Assembly (NCBI GenBank): GCA_046566065.1
Contig: JBKHXK010000041.1
Span: 1 to 18,294 of the forward strand
Direction of reading: 5' to 3'
DNA from: MB1-2 sp046566065
GTDB taxonomy: Bacteria; Actinomycetota; CADDZG01; WHSQ01
Length of the DNA stretch: 18,294 nt
This document shows, one piece after another, positions 8,157-15,221 of the stretch (positions within the stretch are counted from its first letter, which is position 1; each line of letters opens with the position of its first letter). The notes below the pieces were generated by a model that was given only the letters and a program-made list of their open reading frames with translations, was not told where the DNA came from and ran no database searches. Made by a program: the position numbers and the translations under genes.

Positions 8157-8194
8157 AGGTGCGCTCGTCACATACCAGGGGGAGGGGTCGGCGA

Positions 8195-9598
8195 ATGGCT
8201 ACGAAGGAAACCTCGAAGACACCGGCGCAACGGCTCCTCGACATCCTTGGTCCGGTCGACCGCTGGCACGACTTCGACGAGATCGGTCACATGGGTCTCC
8301 CCAGCCGCGCCGTGATGGAAGACATGCTCGCTCCCGCCGCGAAGGCCGGGCCGGCCAGTCGTCTCGGTCCGCTCGAAAAGATCCACGTGTTCTGGTTCGC
8401 GGGGATGAGCTGTGACGGCTGTTCCGTTTCGGTCACCGGCGCCCAAGCTCCTTCGGTCGAGAGCCTCATGTTGGGTGCACACCCCGGCCTTCCCAGGATG
8501 ATCCTTCACCATCCCGTGCTGAACATCGAGGCCGGGCCCTGGTACGTGAAGGCACAGGAAGATGCGATCCGCGGGACGCTCGATGGTCCGTACGCGATCG
8601 TGCTTGAAGGCTCGATCAGCGACGAGGTCGCCGCGATGTTGCAGGGCGGCGACGACAAGGGCAGCGGTCACGGTTACTGGGCGGCTCAGGGCGAGGAGCC
8701 GTGGGGCGAGAACGGCGAGCTACGGCACGTGACCGCGGACGAGTGGATCGCCCGGCTCGCGCCCGGCGCCGCAGCCTCCATCGCGATCGGCACCTGCGCG
8801 ACCTGGGGTGGGATCCCTGCGGCCGACGGCAACCCGACCGGCGCGATGAGCTTGATGGACTTCCTCGGCAAGGATTACCGCAGCGCCTTCGGCGTTCCCG
8901 TCGTGAACGTACCGGGGTGCCCGCCGGTCGGCGACAACTTCACGGAGACCGTCGCCGCCGTGCTCTATTTCCTGCAGGGCTTCGGCCCCCTCCCCGAGTT
9001 CGACGAGCTGGGTCGGCCCGCATGGCTCTTCGGCGAGACCGTTCACCGTCACTGCGTCCGGGGCGCCTACTACGAGGAAGGCTCGTTCGCGGAGACCTTC
9101 GGTGACCCCGAATGCCTCGTCGAGATCGGGTGCTGGGGACCGGTGGTCAACTGCAACATCGCCTCGCGCGGCATGATCAATCACATCGGCGGCTGCATGA
9201 ACAGCGGCGGAGCCTGCATCGGATGCACGATGCCGGGCTTCCCCGACAAGTTCACCCCGTTCTACAAGCGGCCTCCCGGCTCCCTCACCTCGACCGCAGC
9301 ATCGCGGCTTCTCGGCAGCGTGATCCGGCCTCTTCGGCGCAACACGAACGCGCACATGAACAGAGAGGTTCGATGGGACCTCCACAAGGATGTCCCGTCC
9401 GGCTGGGCCCGGGAGAAGGGCGAGCCGAACGCCGTGCAGAACACCGTCCACAGGTTCTACGACCGCATCCGCCGCTCGACCGACACGAGCAAGAATCGGG
9501 GCGAGGTGTGGGGCAAGCGGGATGAGTGGACCGAGGCACGAGACCCCTCGACCGAGCATCGCTCGGAGGCCGCAACGACTGATAGGGAGGGCCGCTAG
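8195..9598 (+). CDS. [NiFe]-hydrogenase small (Fe-S electron-relay) subunit
   Basis: The small subunit passes electrons from the Ni-Fe site through three Fe-S clusters. I chose the ATG at 8195 because AGGGGGAGGGG lies just upstream; the product is 467 residues. Proximal-cluster ligands: Cys73 and Cys76 (SCDGCS), Cys201 (GTCATWGG), Cys242 (PGCPP). Distal: His284, Cys287, Cys307, Cys313. Medial: Cys320, Cys334, Cys341, Cys344; Cys334 is seven residues before Cys341, where many group 1 enzymes have Pro, so a [4Fe-4S] medial cluster is predicted. There is no twin-arginine signal and no C-terminal membrane helix, implying a cytosolic enzyme. The C-terminal ~110 residues extend past the usual core. 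Family features point to the high-affinity H2-uptake lineages (group 1h/1l-like); subgroup placement needs a tree. Its TAG is directly followed by the large-subunit ATG. Confidence 0.97.
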   Translation: MATKETSKTPAQRLLDILGPVDRWHDFDEIGHMGLPSRAVMEDMLAPAAKAGPASRLGPLEKIHVFWFAGMSCDGCSVSVTGAQAPSVESLMLGAHPGLPRMILHHPVLNIEAGPWYVKAQEDAIRGTLDGPYAIVLEGSISDEVAAMLQGGDDKGSGHGYWAAQGEEPWGENGELRHVTADEWIARLAPGAAASIAIGTCATWGGIPAADGNPTGAMSLMDFLGKDYRSAFGVPVVNVPGCPPVGDNFTETVAAVLYFLQGFGPLPEFDELGRPAWLFGETVHRHCVRGAYYEEGSFAETFGDPECLVEIGCWGPVVNCNIASRGMINHIGGCMNSGGACIGCTMPGFPDKFTPFYKRPPGSLTSTAASRLLGSVIRPLRRNTNAHMNREVRWDLHKDVPSGWAREKGEPNAVQNTVHRFYDRIRRSTDTSKNRGEVWGKRDEWTEARDPSTEHRSEAATTDREGR

Positions 9599-11500
9599 AT
9601 GTGCTTCAAGAACCTGCCCGTCGATTTCGACGAAGCCGGCAACGCCTTCCTGCGAGGGGGTATCAGCGATCCGTATTCGGTCCAGCACACCAAGCCTGAT
9701 GTAGGCAAGACCGATGCCGAGCGCGAGGCGGACATCCAGACGCTCATGGCGCGCAACGGCCATCTCAAGGACATCAACATGGATCCGGTCACCCGGATCG
9801 CCGGTGCCCTGGCCGTTCACATGACCGCGGACCTGGATAGCGGCCACTACGTGCAGGCGCACTCTCAAGCGACCCTCTTCCGTGGCTACGAGGTCATCCT
9901 CATGGGGCGCGACCCCCGCGACGCGATCAATATCTCGTCACGGGCGTGCGGGGTATGCGGCGGCGTGCACGCCCATGCGTCGGCCTACGCGATCGAGATG
10001 GCGATGGGCATCTGCCCGCCTCCCCTGGGCACCGTGGTCCGCAACATGGGTGAAGCCGCCGAGATGGGCTACGACAACCCGCTTCACCTCTACCTGCTCG
10101 CCGGCCCCGATTACTCGGAGGCGATCGTGCGGCAGTCGAACCCCGAGCTGTGGCCCAAGGCCGAGGCGTGGACCTGTCAACACGAGAAGAGCCATGGCTT
10201 CAAGACCATGGCCGACCTGATGTCGGCGCTGAACCCGCTGACGGGAGCGCTCTACCGAGAGGGCCTGGAATTCACGAGGCTGTCGCGCGAGATGTGCGTG
10301 GTCCTGTGGGGCAAGTACCCGCACCCCCAGACCGTGATCCCCGGAGGGATGTCGACGACGCTGACCATGCAGTCCTTGAACGAGTACCACTCGAAGCTGG
10401 GGCGCATCTTCGACTACGCGCAGCGCATGATGGCCGTCTGGGACGAGATCGTCGACTTCTTCTACGCGGCCGACGAGCGCTACCGGGAAGTGGGGGCCCG
10501 GCCCGCCAGCTTCATCGAGTCCGGTTACTGGGACGACCCCTACTCGTACGACGCCACCTACGAGAACTGCAACTCGTGGGGCGAGAAGCGCTGGTCGACG
10601 CCCGCCGTGGTCATCGACGGAGAGCTCGTGACCACGCGGCTCACGGACATCAACATGGGTTTCGAGGAGTTCGTCGATCACTCGTACTACGAGCAATGGA
10701 ACGGCGACCGCTACGCCACGGACCCGAACGGCAACCCTCTGAGTCCGTACCACCCCTGGAACAAGCAGACGCTGCCGAAGCCACAGGGGCGGAACTGGAA
10801 GGAGAAGTACACGTGGGCGACCGCCCCGCGCTGGGACCGCAAAGTGGTCGAGGCGGGCGCTTACGCGCGTCTCTACGCGACCGCGCTGGCGCAGAAGCAG
10901 CCTCAGAACGACTTCATCGAAGCGACCGGTCGCAGCATCAAGATGCGCATCCCGAAGGGCTTGACGCCGGAGCGCGAGGTCGAGTGGCACGTGCCCGAGC
11001 GATGGAACGCTTTCGAGCGCAACCGCGGCCGCGCTTACCACTACCTCATGTCTCAGTTGGTCGGACTGTCCAGCCTCATGGAGGCCTACAAACTCTTCAA
11101 GCAGGGCGAACACCGGGTCTCCGCGATGAACCCGGCCGAGCTGGAGCGGGCGATCCCCAAGGACGAACGGCGAGGGATCGGTTGGTGGGGTGCGGGCAGA
11201 GGGTGGCTCGTCCACCACTTGTCGATGGACAACGGCAAGCTGACCAACTACCAGATCACGACGCCGTCGACGATCAATGCGTCTCCGCGCGACCCGTGGG
11301 ACCAGCCGGGCCCGTACGAGGAAGCGGTGATGAACACGCCGATCATCGAAGACGTCTCGGACCCGTCCCGCTTCACCGGTATCGACATGCTGCGCGCGAT
11401 CAGGAGCTTCGATCCGTGCATGCCTTGCACGACGCATGTGCACACGGGGGCCGGGACGATCGTGCGAGAGGTCAATACCTGTTCTTGCGGGGCCGACTGA
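9599..11500 (+). CDS. [NiFe]-hydrogenase large (catalytic) subunit
   Basis: The 633-residue catalytic subunit, which splits H2 at the Ni-Fe centre. Nickel ligands are Cys117 and Cys120 in the L1 motif SRACGVCGGVH and Cys607 and Cys610 in the L2 motif DPCMPCTTH. Cysteine codons are ordinary TGC, so this is not a [NiFeSe] enzyme. The N-terminal motif reads MDPVTRIAG (61-69), with Ala where many hydrogenases have Glu. The protein continues 20 residues past His613, so a maturation protease should cleave there; that tail unusually contains Cys-Ser-Cys. Translation is coupled to the small subunit (TAG then ATG with no spacer). The most probable physiological role is H2 uptake, possibly at low or atmospheric concentration, inferred from family resemblance. 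Confidence 0.98.
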   Translation: MCFKNLPVDFDEAGNAFLRGGISDPYSVQHTKPDVGKTDAEREADIQTLMARNGHLKDINMDPVTRIAGALAVHMTADLDSGHYVQAHSQATLFRGYEVILMGRDPRDAINISSRACGVCGGVHAHASAYAIEMAMGICPPPLGTVVRNMGEAAEMGYDNPLHLYLLAGPDYSEAIVRQSNPELWPKAEAWTCQHEKSHGFKTMADLMSALNPLTGALYREGLEFTRLSREMCVVLWGKYPHPQTVIPGGMSTTLTMQSLNEYHSKLGRIFDYAQRMMAVWDEIVDFFYAADERYREVGARPASFIESGYWDDPYSYDATYENCNSWGEKRWSTPAVVIDGELVTTRLTDINMGFEEFVDHSYYEQWNGDRYATDPNGNPLSPYHPWNKQTLPKPQGRNWKEKYTWATAPRWDRKVVEAGAYARLYATALAQKQPQNDFIEATGRSIKMRIPKGLTPEREVEWHVPERWNAFERNRGRAYHYLMSQLVGLSSLMEAYKLFKQGEHRVSAMNPAELERAIPKDERRGIGWWGAGRGWLVHHLSMDNGKLTNYQITTPSTINASPRDPWDQPGPYEEAVMNTPIIEDVSDPSRFTGIDMLRAIRSFDPCMPCTTHVHTGAGTIVREVNTCSCGAD

Positions 11501-11504
11501 CCCC

Positions 11505-11510
11505 TAGTCT
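11505..11510 (+). promoter_or_regulatory. TAGTCT -10 element for a leaderless transcript
   Basis: TAGTCT fits TANNNT and ends exactly 6 bases before the ATG at 11517, with no ribosome-binding site between. The same spacing occurs at four other starts in the window, supporting leaderless transcription from a promoter inside the 16-bp gap after the large-subunit gene. Confidence 0.45.
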
Positions 11511-11516
11511 TTCCGC

Positions 11517-12272
11517 ATGACGATCCTGGTCGGCGGAGTGAGCCAGCTCTACCAGGGGGACCACGACCTCGGTCGCATCGTCGTCGAGATGCTGCGCGAC
11601 GAGGAGCTAGGCCCCGATGTGTTGGTCGAGGACCTCTATTACGGAGCGGTCGCGGTGGTACAGCGCCTCGAGGAGGTCCGTCCCGACCTGCTGATCCTGC
11701 TCGGTTCGAGCGAACGCGATCGCCCTCCTGGGACGGTCGCACGCCGCCGCCTCGAGCCCGCCCCCGTGGACCCTGACGCACTGCAACGGTCGGTAGGCGA
11801 CGCGGTGGTCGGTTACGTGGATCTGGATCTGACGATCGACCTGCTGGAGGGCTTCGGGGCTCTTCCGGCTCGAACGGTTGTGATCGAGGTCGAGCCCGCA
11901 CGGGTCGAACCCTCCGAGCAGCTGAGTGAAGAGGCGAGCCGGGCTCTGCCGGAAGTCATCGACCTGGTCCGTCTCGAGATCGAACGGGCCGGATTGTTCG
12001 AGCTGACCGATCGGCTGCGCGAGACGCTCGAAGAGCAGCGGCTGGAGCCTTCGCCCGCCTTGAAGACCCTGAGGGATCTCTTGTCCGAGCTTCGCTCGGC
12101 CGAGGTGAGCGGCGGTTGGGGAGCGACCTTCGCTCTGCGCGACCGACTGCGTGCAGCCATCGCGGAGGGCGGTACGGGCGAGGGCATGAACCACCTCGAC
12201 TGGGGCCTGTGGTGGGCGCTCATCGAGGAGCTGGATCGACTTCAGAAAGCCGAGGCCGGCTCCGAGTCCTGA
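11517..12272 (+). CDS. HybD/HyaD-type protease homologue lacking Ni-binding residues, with C-terminal extension
   Basis: A 251-residue protein whose first ~155 residues align with hydrogenase maturation proteases (LVGGVSQLYQGDHDLG against HybD LVLGVGNILLTDEAIG; PPGTVARRRL; TVVIEVEPARVEPSEQLS). The three HybD nickel ligands appear lost: Glu16 is His16, the Asp of the hydrophobic strand near residue 62 is Leu or Gly, and no His occupies the His93 region. About 95 further residues are helical (ALKTLRDLLSELRS; DWGLWWALIEELDRLQ). Its place directly after the large subunit suggests a non-catalytic chaperone or recognition factor, working beside the canonical protease at 14241; this is inference. 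Its 3' end overlaps the converging ligase-like gene by 31 bp. Confidence 0.75.
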   Translation: MTILVGGVSQLYQGDHDLGRIVVEMLRDEELGPDVLVEDLYYGAVAVVQRLEEVRPDLLILLGSSERDRPPGTVARRRLEPAPVDPDALQRSVGDAVVGYVDLDLTIDLLEGFGALPARTVVIEVEPARVEPSEQLSEEASRALPEVIDLVRLEIERAGLFELTDRLRETLEEQRLEPSPALKTLRDLLSELRSAEVSGGWGATFALRDRLRAAIAEGGTGEGMNHLDWGLWWALIEELDRLQKAEAGSES

Positions 12273-12997
12273 TCGTCGCCGGTCCAGTCGTCGAGGATCC
12301 CGAGGTTCTGCGGCCGGATCGCCACCCGGTTGCCTTTCGGTGTCTCCAGCAGCAGCGCGCCGTCCATGAGGGAGCCCACAGCTTTCCCGGTGACCTGCGG
12401 CCCCCCCGGCCCCAGTGGGATCATGCGCGCACGCACACCCCGCCCGATCGTTCGCAGCCGCGGGAGGTAGTCGCGTAGGACCTCGTCGGTGGGGGCTTCC
12501 ATGCGGGCCTCGATCGCGCTGACGATGCGAGCAAGCAGGGGGCCGCGCGGCGGCTCGGCGTCGGGTATCAAAACGTTGACGACGGCCCACAGCACCACGT
12601 TCGAGCCCAGTTCGGCATGGACCCCGACGCGTGCGGCGACCCTCTCATCGACGAACAGCGCGTCCGGCCATTCGATCGCGACGTCCTCGCCGACGATGTC
12701 GGCCACCCCGCTCGTAGCGGCTGTGTATAGCCACCCCTCCCGCTCCGCCTTCATCGTGGGGCGCACCACGAGTGAGAAGGCCAGCGTCCGTCCCGGCGTC
12801 ACCACCCACTCGAAGCCGGCGCGGCCTCGCGGCGAAGCCTGGTAGTCGGCGACGACCAGCGCACCGGTCGGTGCGCCTTGGCGCGCCCACGACTGCGCAT
12901 CCGCCTCCGTCGAGAGCAGCGCCGGGTAAGAGCGGATCTCACGTTCCGGCAGCAATTCGCTGAGCATCGCCGGGGACAGGTCCGGAGCTATCTCCAC
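12242..12997 (-). CDS. Degenerate biotin/lipoate protein ligase-fold protein
   Basis: A 251-residue protein that follows the biotin-protein-ligase (BirA) catalytic domain: LLSTEADAQSW, GALVVADYQASPRGRAG where BirA has the GRGRRG biotin loop, IEWPDAL where BirA has KWPNDL, and a C-terminal SH3-like part (VTGKAVGSLMDGALLLET). The BirA catalytic Lys motif KLAGIL appears as RVAARVG, and the WPND Asn is Asp, so classical ligase activity is doubtful. There is no N-terminal helix-turn-helix. I chose the GTG at 12997 because an AGAGG sequence precedes it and it overlaps the end of the TPR gene by 10 bp. A biotin or lipoyl ligase with altered motifs remains possible. Confidence 0.65.
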   Translation of the reverse strand: MEIAPDLSPAMLSELLPEREIRSYPALLSTEADAQSWARQGAPTGALVVADYQASPRGRAGFEWVVTPGRTLAFSLVVRPTMKAEREGWLYTAATSGVADIVGEDVAIEWPDALFVDERVAARVGVHAELGSNVVLWAVVNVLIPDAEPPRGPLLARIVSAIEARMEAPTDEVLRDYLPRLRTIGRGVRARMIPLGPGGPQVTGKAVGSLMDGALLLETPKGNRVAIRPQNLGILDDWTGDDQDSEPASAF

Positions 12998-14223
12998 GTG
13001 GCCTCTTGGCCGGCTGCTTCGGCAACCCGGTTGAAGGTTGATCGCAGCCGATCCCATTGGGGGAGGGGGAAGCGGACCATCGCTCGCGCGGTGAGCTGTC
13101 TCCACGCCTCCGCCTCCGCGTCGGCGACGACCGCCGCAGCTTCCAGGGCGGCCGCAGCGATGCGCTCCATCTCTGCCGGCGGCAGCTCCAGGAGCGCCGC
13201 CAACCAGGCCTCGGCTATCGCCTCGGCCGAGTCCCCTTGCCCGCTGAGAGAACGCACCCAGGCCGTTGCTTGCTCCGAGCGCATCGTCCGATCGAGGTCG
13301 AGCCACCACAGCAACTCGTCGTGGAGGATCCGGTGCCAGGAAGCGTCCGGTTCCTGCTCCAAGACGCGCAAGACCGCAGGACCGTCGATCGACAACACCT
13401 CCAGCAGGGCCTGCGCCTGACGTACGACCGCTTCCGGGGCTTCAGGGATGGCCGCCGCTTGTTGGGCCGCAAGGCGAGCCCGCGCCTCGTGGCCGGCGGC
13501 CTGGAAGGCGAGCGCGAGGTTCGCTTTCGCGGTGGCGTGACCGCCTGGTCTGAGTGTTCGGGGATCGGCCGCAGCCGCGTCGCGCAGCGCCTCTATCGCC
13601 CCCTCGAGGTCTCCCGTCGCCAGGAGCGCGAGGCCCAGCCCGTTGGAGGCCGCGGCGACGCCGGCTTCGTCGTTGGCACGGCCGGCGAGGGAGACGGCTT
13701 CCCGGAACAGTGGCACCGCGGCCTCGGTCTCCGCCGAGGTCATCAGATCCGTGCCAAGCTCGCGCGCGGCGGCTGCCGCTTGTCCCGGAACGCGCTCGGG
13801 ATCCAGCAGCTCACGCGCGGCCCGGAAGGCTTCGACCGAACCCGTCAGATCGCCTGTCTCGCGCCGGGCCAGGCCGAGGTTGAAGAGAGCGGCCCCCTCT
13901 TCGAGAGCAAGTCCCGCGCTGCGGAAAGCATCGGCGGCCGGCTCGAAGCAAGCGGCGGCGGGTTCCGGCATCCCCAGCTCGCGCAAGGCAACGCCGAGCA
14001 TGTTCCTCGCCTTGGCGTGTTCCACGGGCAAGCCGGCGGGGTCGAAGAGGGAGGTCGCGACCTCCAGCGCGGATCGTGCGGCTTCGGCGTCGCTCAGCTG
14101 CAGCATGAGGACGCCCTTGTGGAACTGGGCCGTGGCGTGTTGGACCGGATAACGATCCGTTCGATACATCTGAAGCCGTCGGTCCAGCTCGTCGAGGGCC
14201 TCGTCTATGTGCTCGCGTTGCAC
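12988..14223 (-). CDS. TPR-repeat protein
   Basis: A 411-residue, Ala-rich all-helical protein built from tetratricopeptide-like repeats, clear at about residues 30-240 (for example ALFNLGLARRETGDLTGSVEAF and GLGLALLATGDLEGAIEALR); the last ~150 residues are helical but less repetitive. There are no Cys-rich motifs, signal peptide or membrane helix, so it is probably a cytosolic scaffold. The GTG at 14223 has TAGGAT ending 6 bases upstream, suggesting a leaderless message; the in-frame ATG at 14169 is an alternative start. It shares its 17-bp upstream gap with the divergent protease gene and is co-transcribed with the ligase-fold gene. Binding a hydrogenase subunit or maturation factor is inferred from context. 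Confidence 0.85.
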   Translation of the reverse strand: MQREHIDEALDELDRRLQMYRTDRYPVQHATAQFHKGVLMLQLSDAEAARSALEVATSLFDPAGLPVEHAKARNMLGVALRELGMPEPAAACFEPAADAFRSAGLALEEGAALFNLGLARRETGDLTGSVEAFRAARELLDPERVPGQAAAAARELGTDLMTSAETEAAVPLFREAVSLAGRANDEAGVAAASNGLGLALLATGDLEGAIEALRDAAAADPRTLRPGGHATAKANLALAFQAAGHEARARLAAQQAAAIPEAPEAVVRQAQALLEVLSIDGPAVLRVLEQEPDASWHRILHDELLWWLDLDRTMRSEQATAWVRSLSGQGDSAEAIAEAWLAALLELPPAEMERIAAAALEAAAVVADAEAEAWRQLTARAMVRFPLPQWDRLRSTFNRVAEAAGQEATWR

Positions 14224-14240
14224 GATGTCATCCTACGGAG
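14224..14240. promoter_or_regulatory. 17-bp bidirectional promoter with overlapping -10 elements
   Basis: Only 17 bp separate the GTG at 14223 (minus) and the ATG at 14241 (plus). On the minus strand TAGGAT (14235-14230) ends 6 bases before its GTG. On the plus strand CATCCT (14229-14234) ends 6 bases before its ATG. The two hexamers overlap by five bases in the near-symmetric heptamer CATCCTA, one base from a perfect TANNNTA. Both messages would be leaderless. Confidence 0.5.
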
Positions 14241-14759
14241 ATGAGGTTCTTCATCGCGGGCGTCGGGAACACCCTGCGAGCCGATGACGGATTCGGTGTG
14301 CGGGTGGCACAGAGGCTGCAAGAGCAGCCGATGCCTGATGCCGTGACCGTTATGGACGTTGGCATCGGTGGCATCCACATGGTCCAAGAGCTCCTCCGGG
14401 AGCCGGTGGACCATCTCGTGGTCGTCGATGCGGTGGATCTCGGCCGCGCCCCCGGCACCGTGCTCGTGATCAAGCCCGACGTCCAGGATCTGTCGAAGCT
14501 GTCGGACTGGGAACGCCGAGAGGAGCTCGCCGACATGCATTACGCCACACCGGAGCGAGCGTTCATGCTGGCTCGGGCCTTGGAGGTGCTCCCTAGAGCG
14601 GTGTGGGTCGTCGGCTGCCAGCCGCGAGAGGTGGATTGGCTGGGGGAGCGGCTCTCGCCGGAAGTAGAGGCTGCGGTTCCCACGGCGGTGTCCGAGATCC
14701 TGGCGATAGCGCGCGAGGCCGGCATCGACTGGCCGAGAACCTCCAGAGGTGGGGCCTAG
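14241..14759 (+). CDS. Hydrogenase maturation protease (HyaD/HybD family)
   Basis: A 172-residue endopeptidase that removes the C-terminal tail of the large subunit once nickel is inserted. The family fold begins at once with FIAGVGNTLRADDGFGVRV. The predicted nickel-sensing ligands are all present: Asp16, Asp63 (HLVVVDAVD) and His100 (ADMHYATP). This contrasts with the degenerate homologue encoded at 11517. A GGAG touches the ATG with no spacer, so it cannot act normally as a ribosome-binding site; a -10-like hexamer 6 bases upstream fits a leaderless message instead. The last 4 bases overlap the converging small gene. Confidence 0.93.
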   Translation: MRFFIAGVGNTLRADDGFGVRVAQRLQEQPMPDAVTVMDVGIGGIHMVQELLREPVDHLVVVDAVDLGRAPGTVLVIKPDVQDLSKLSDWERREELADMHYATPERAFMLARALEVLPRAVWVVGCQPREVDWLGERLSPEVEAAVPTAVSEILAIAREAGIDWPRTSRGGA

Positions 14760-14962
14760 AGCTTCAGAGACTTCTGGCCACTCTTCCCGGTCGTGACCTT
14801 GGTCATCAGGTAGTCGACGAGAGTGTCGTTCGGCTCGGTCACGCCGTGCTTCTTCGCCAGATGGTCGAGAAGCTTGCTCTTGAACTCCTCTTCGCTGTCG
14901 GCTTTGATGTGGCCGCCGCAGCTGATCGCTCCGGCCTGCTTGCAGAAGAATTCGTGAGACAT
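14756..14962 (-). CDS. DUF1059-type small Cys/His protein
   Basis: A 68-residue protein resembling the DUF1059 family of predicted small metal-binding proteins: Cys7 and Cys15 (FFCKQAGAISCGGHIKA), an acidic helix (DSEEEFKSKLLDHL) and HLAKKHGV near the centre. No enzyme activity is known for the family. Its ATG overlaps the stop of the upstream membrane-protein gene (ATGA at 14959-14962), so it belongs to that operon. It converges on the maturation protease with a 4-bp overlap. Confidence 0.8.
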   Translation of the reverse strand: MSHEFFCKQAGAISCGGHIKADSEEEFKSKLLDHLAKKHGVTEPNDTLVDYLMTKVTTGKSGQKSLKL

Positions 14963-15213
14963 CAGGCCGGAGTCCTTTCCTTGTTGAGCACGCCCATCAG
15001 CGCGTCGCGAACTCCGCTCAGGTCCGAATTCACCTCTGCCAACACCGGTTCCAGTGGCTCGACCCGATCCGCGATCGCACGAAGTCCCACGTTGATCGTG
15101 CCGAGCGTGAACAAGGTCTTCCGTAGCAGGAACAAGGCGACCAGCAGGTACGCCGCCAGCGCCGCGATCAGGAGGGCGACGCCGACGAGTGTGAGGATGC
15201 CGTAGATATTCAT
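14962..15213 (-). CDS. Small single-helix membrane protein, type A (paralogue of 7118-7381)
   Basis: An 83-residue protein with a long N-terminal membrane helix (about residues 5-30, ILTLVGVALLIAALAAYLLV) and a helical cytosolic or external tail. The motif TLG-x4-G-L-R-A (36-46), followed by conserved Pro, Asn, Leu-Ser and Ala-Leu, aligns ungapped over about 45 residues with the type A protein at 7118-7381. A GGGGGA ribosome-binding sequence precedes the ATG. Function unknown. The start is fixed by this site; a longer open frame reaching 15873 is a shadow of the NifU and membrane-protein genes. Confidence 0.72.
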   Translation of the reverse strand: MNIYGILTLVGVALLIAALAAYLLVALFLLRKTLFTLGTINVGLRAIADRVEPLEPVLAEVNSDLSGVRDALMGVLNKERTPA

Positions 15214-15221
15214 GTCTCCCC

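Noticed and set aside
11413..11442. Possible [NiFeSe] hydrogenase, considered because of the TGA found in the CooC-like gene
   Set aside because: Both nickel-binding Cys codons of the L2 motif are TGC, and those of L1 are also Cys codons; no TGA is present.
9938..11443. 501-codon minus-strand frame opposite the hydrogenase large subunit
   Set aside because: The opposite strand encodes an unmistakable [NiFe] catalytic subunit; the antisense product has no family features.
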